A DNA stretch of 7,213 bases, taken from contig JAFUUM010000344.1 of NCBI GenBank assembly GCA_017477805.1, positions 1-7,213 on the forward strand, written 5' to 3'. Numbering within the stretch: the stretch's first letter is position 1; every line of letters starts with the position of its first letter. The translations under genes and the position numbers were made by a program. Below are positions 7,154 through 7,213 of this stretch, in pieces. The DNA comes from Lachnospiraceae bacterium (GTDB taxonomy: Bacteria; Bacillota; Clostridia; Lachnospirales; Lachnospiraceae). A model generated the notes under the pieces. The model did no database searches. It worked only from the letters and a program-made list of their open reading frames with translations, and was not told the DNA's origin.

Positions 7154-7180
7154 AACTTTCTGCCAAGTTGGCAGAAAGTT
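7154..7180. repeat. Palindromic repeat, copy 1 (upstream of the NlpC/P60 gene)
   Basis: A perfect 27-bp palindrome has 13-bp arms around one central base: the arm AACTTTCTGCCAA meets its exact complement. It ends just before the ribosome binding site of the hydrolase gene. It may be an operator for a dimeric regulator, an RNA hairpin that affects translation or transcript stability, or a mobile palindromic unit. The second copy inside the gene favours a dispersed repeat or paired operators. No T run follows on the minus strand, so it is not a standard terminator for an upstream gene. Confidence 0.92.
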
Positions 7181-7213
7181 TGTTACATCGCTCCAACACC
7201 ATCATTTCCATCT

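Larger units (their letters stand above)
7119..7211 (-). other. Possible 30-codon reading frame overlapping the hydrolase start
   Basis: A minus-strand frame from ATG 7211 runs 30 codons to a TAA at 7121-7119, overlapping the start of the NlpC/P60 gene by 17 bp in another frame. It begins MEMMVLERCNKL and contains SANLAES, the same seven residues encoded by palindrome copy 2 inside the hydrolase. It could be the 3' end of a longer upstream gene entering from beyond the window, a tiny gene, or chance. The codon before the ATG is cut by the window edge, so whether the frame extends further cannot be seen. Confidence 0.3.

Noticed and set aside
1..7213. CRISPR array, tRNA, rRNA, insertion sequence or att site
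   Set aside because: I found no regularly spaced repeats, tRNA-like cloverleaf, transposase or integrase motifs, or terminal repeats; nearly all of the window is covered by the five transfer genes.

Overview
The window is a stretch of a conjugative type IV secretion (T4SS) module, all on the minus strand. It is of the kind carried by integrative and conjugative elements or large plasmids of Clostridia and related Firmicutes. The strong AGGAGG-type ribosome binding sites, moderate GC content, and the combination of a DUF3801/PcfB-like protein, a VirD4/TraG-like coupling ATPase, a Maff2-like small membrane protein and a VirB6/TrbL-like channel protein all point to a low-to-moderate-GC Firmicute, plausibly a gut clostridium. 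No integrase, relaxase, oriT, att site or taxonomic marker gene is visible, so element type and host are inferred.

Layout, in transcription order (right to left). Positions 7213-7136 hold the upstream flank, with a 27-bp perfect palindrome and a short reading frame that overlaps the next gene. Positions 7135-5267 encode a 622-residue membrane-anchored NlpC/P60 cell-wall hydrolase with a long charged N-terminal region. Positions 5266-5041 are a 226-bp AT-rich gap containing a convincing minus-strand intrinsic terminator. Positions 5040-3526 encode a 504-residue DUF3801/PcfB-like protein. Positions 3523-1172 encode the 783-residue coupling ATPase. Positions 1158-814 encode a 114-residue Maff2/VirB2-like protein. 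From 797 to the left edge runs the first 265 codons of a VirB6/TrbL-like membrane protein. Gaps inside the last four genes are only 2, 13 and 16 nt, so they form one tight operon that continues out of the window.

Working together, the NlpC/P60 protein would open peptidoglycan for the transfer machine. The coupling protein, with its PcfB-like partner, would recruit the relaxase-DNA substrate. The Maff2-like and VirB6-like proteins would form the membrane or surface part of the channel. This is a known kind of system, not a new one. The points most worth a second look are a duplicated palindrome (one copy before the NlpC/P60 gene, one inside its coding sequence), the large uncharacterised C-terminal part of the PcfB-like protein, the terminator that separates the hydrolase gene from the rest, and the C-terminal extension of the coupling protein.
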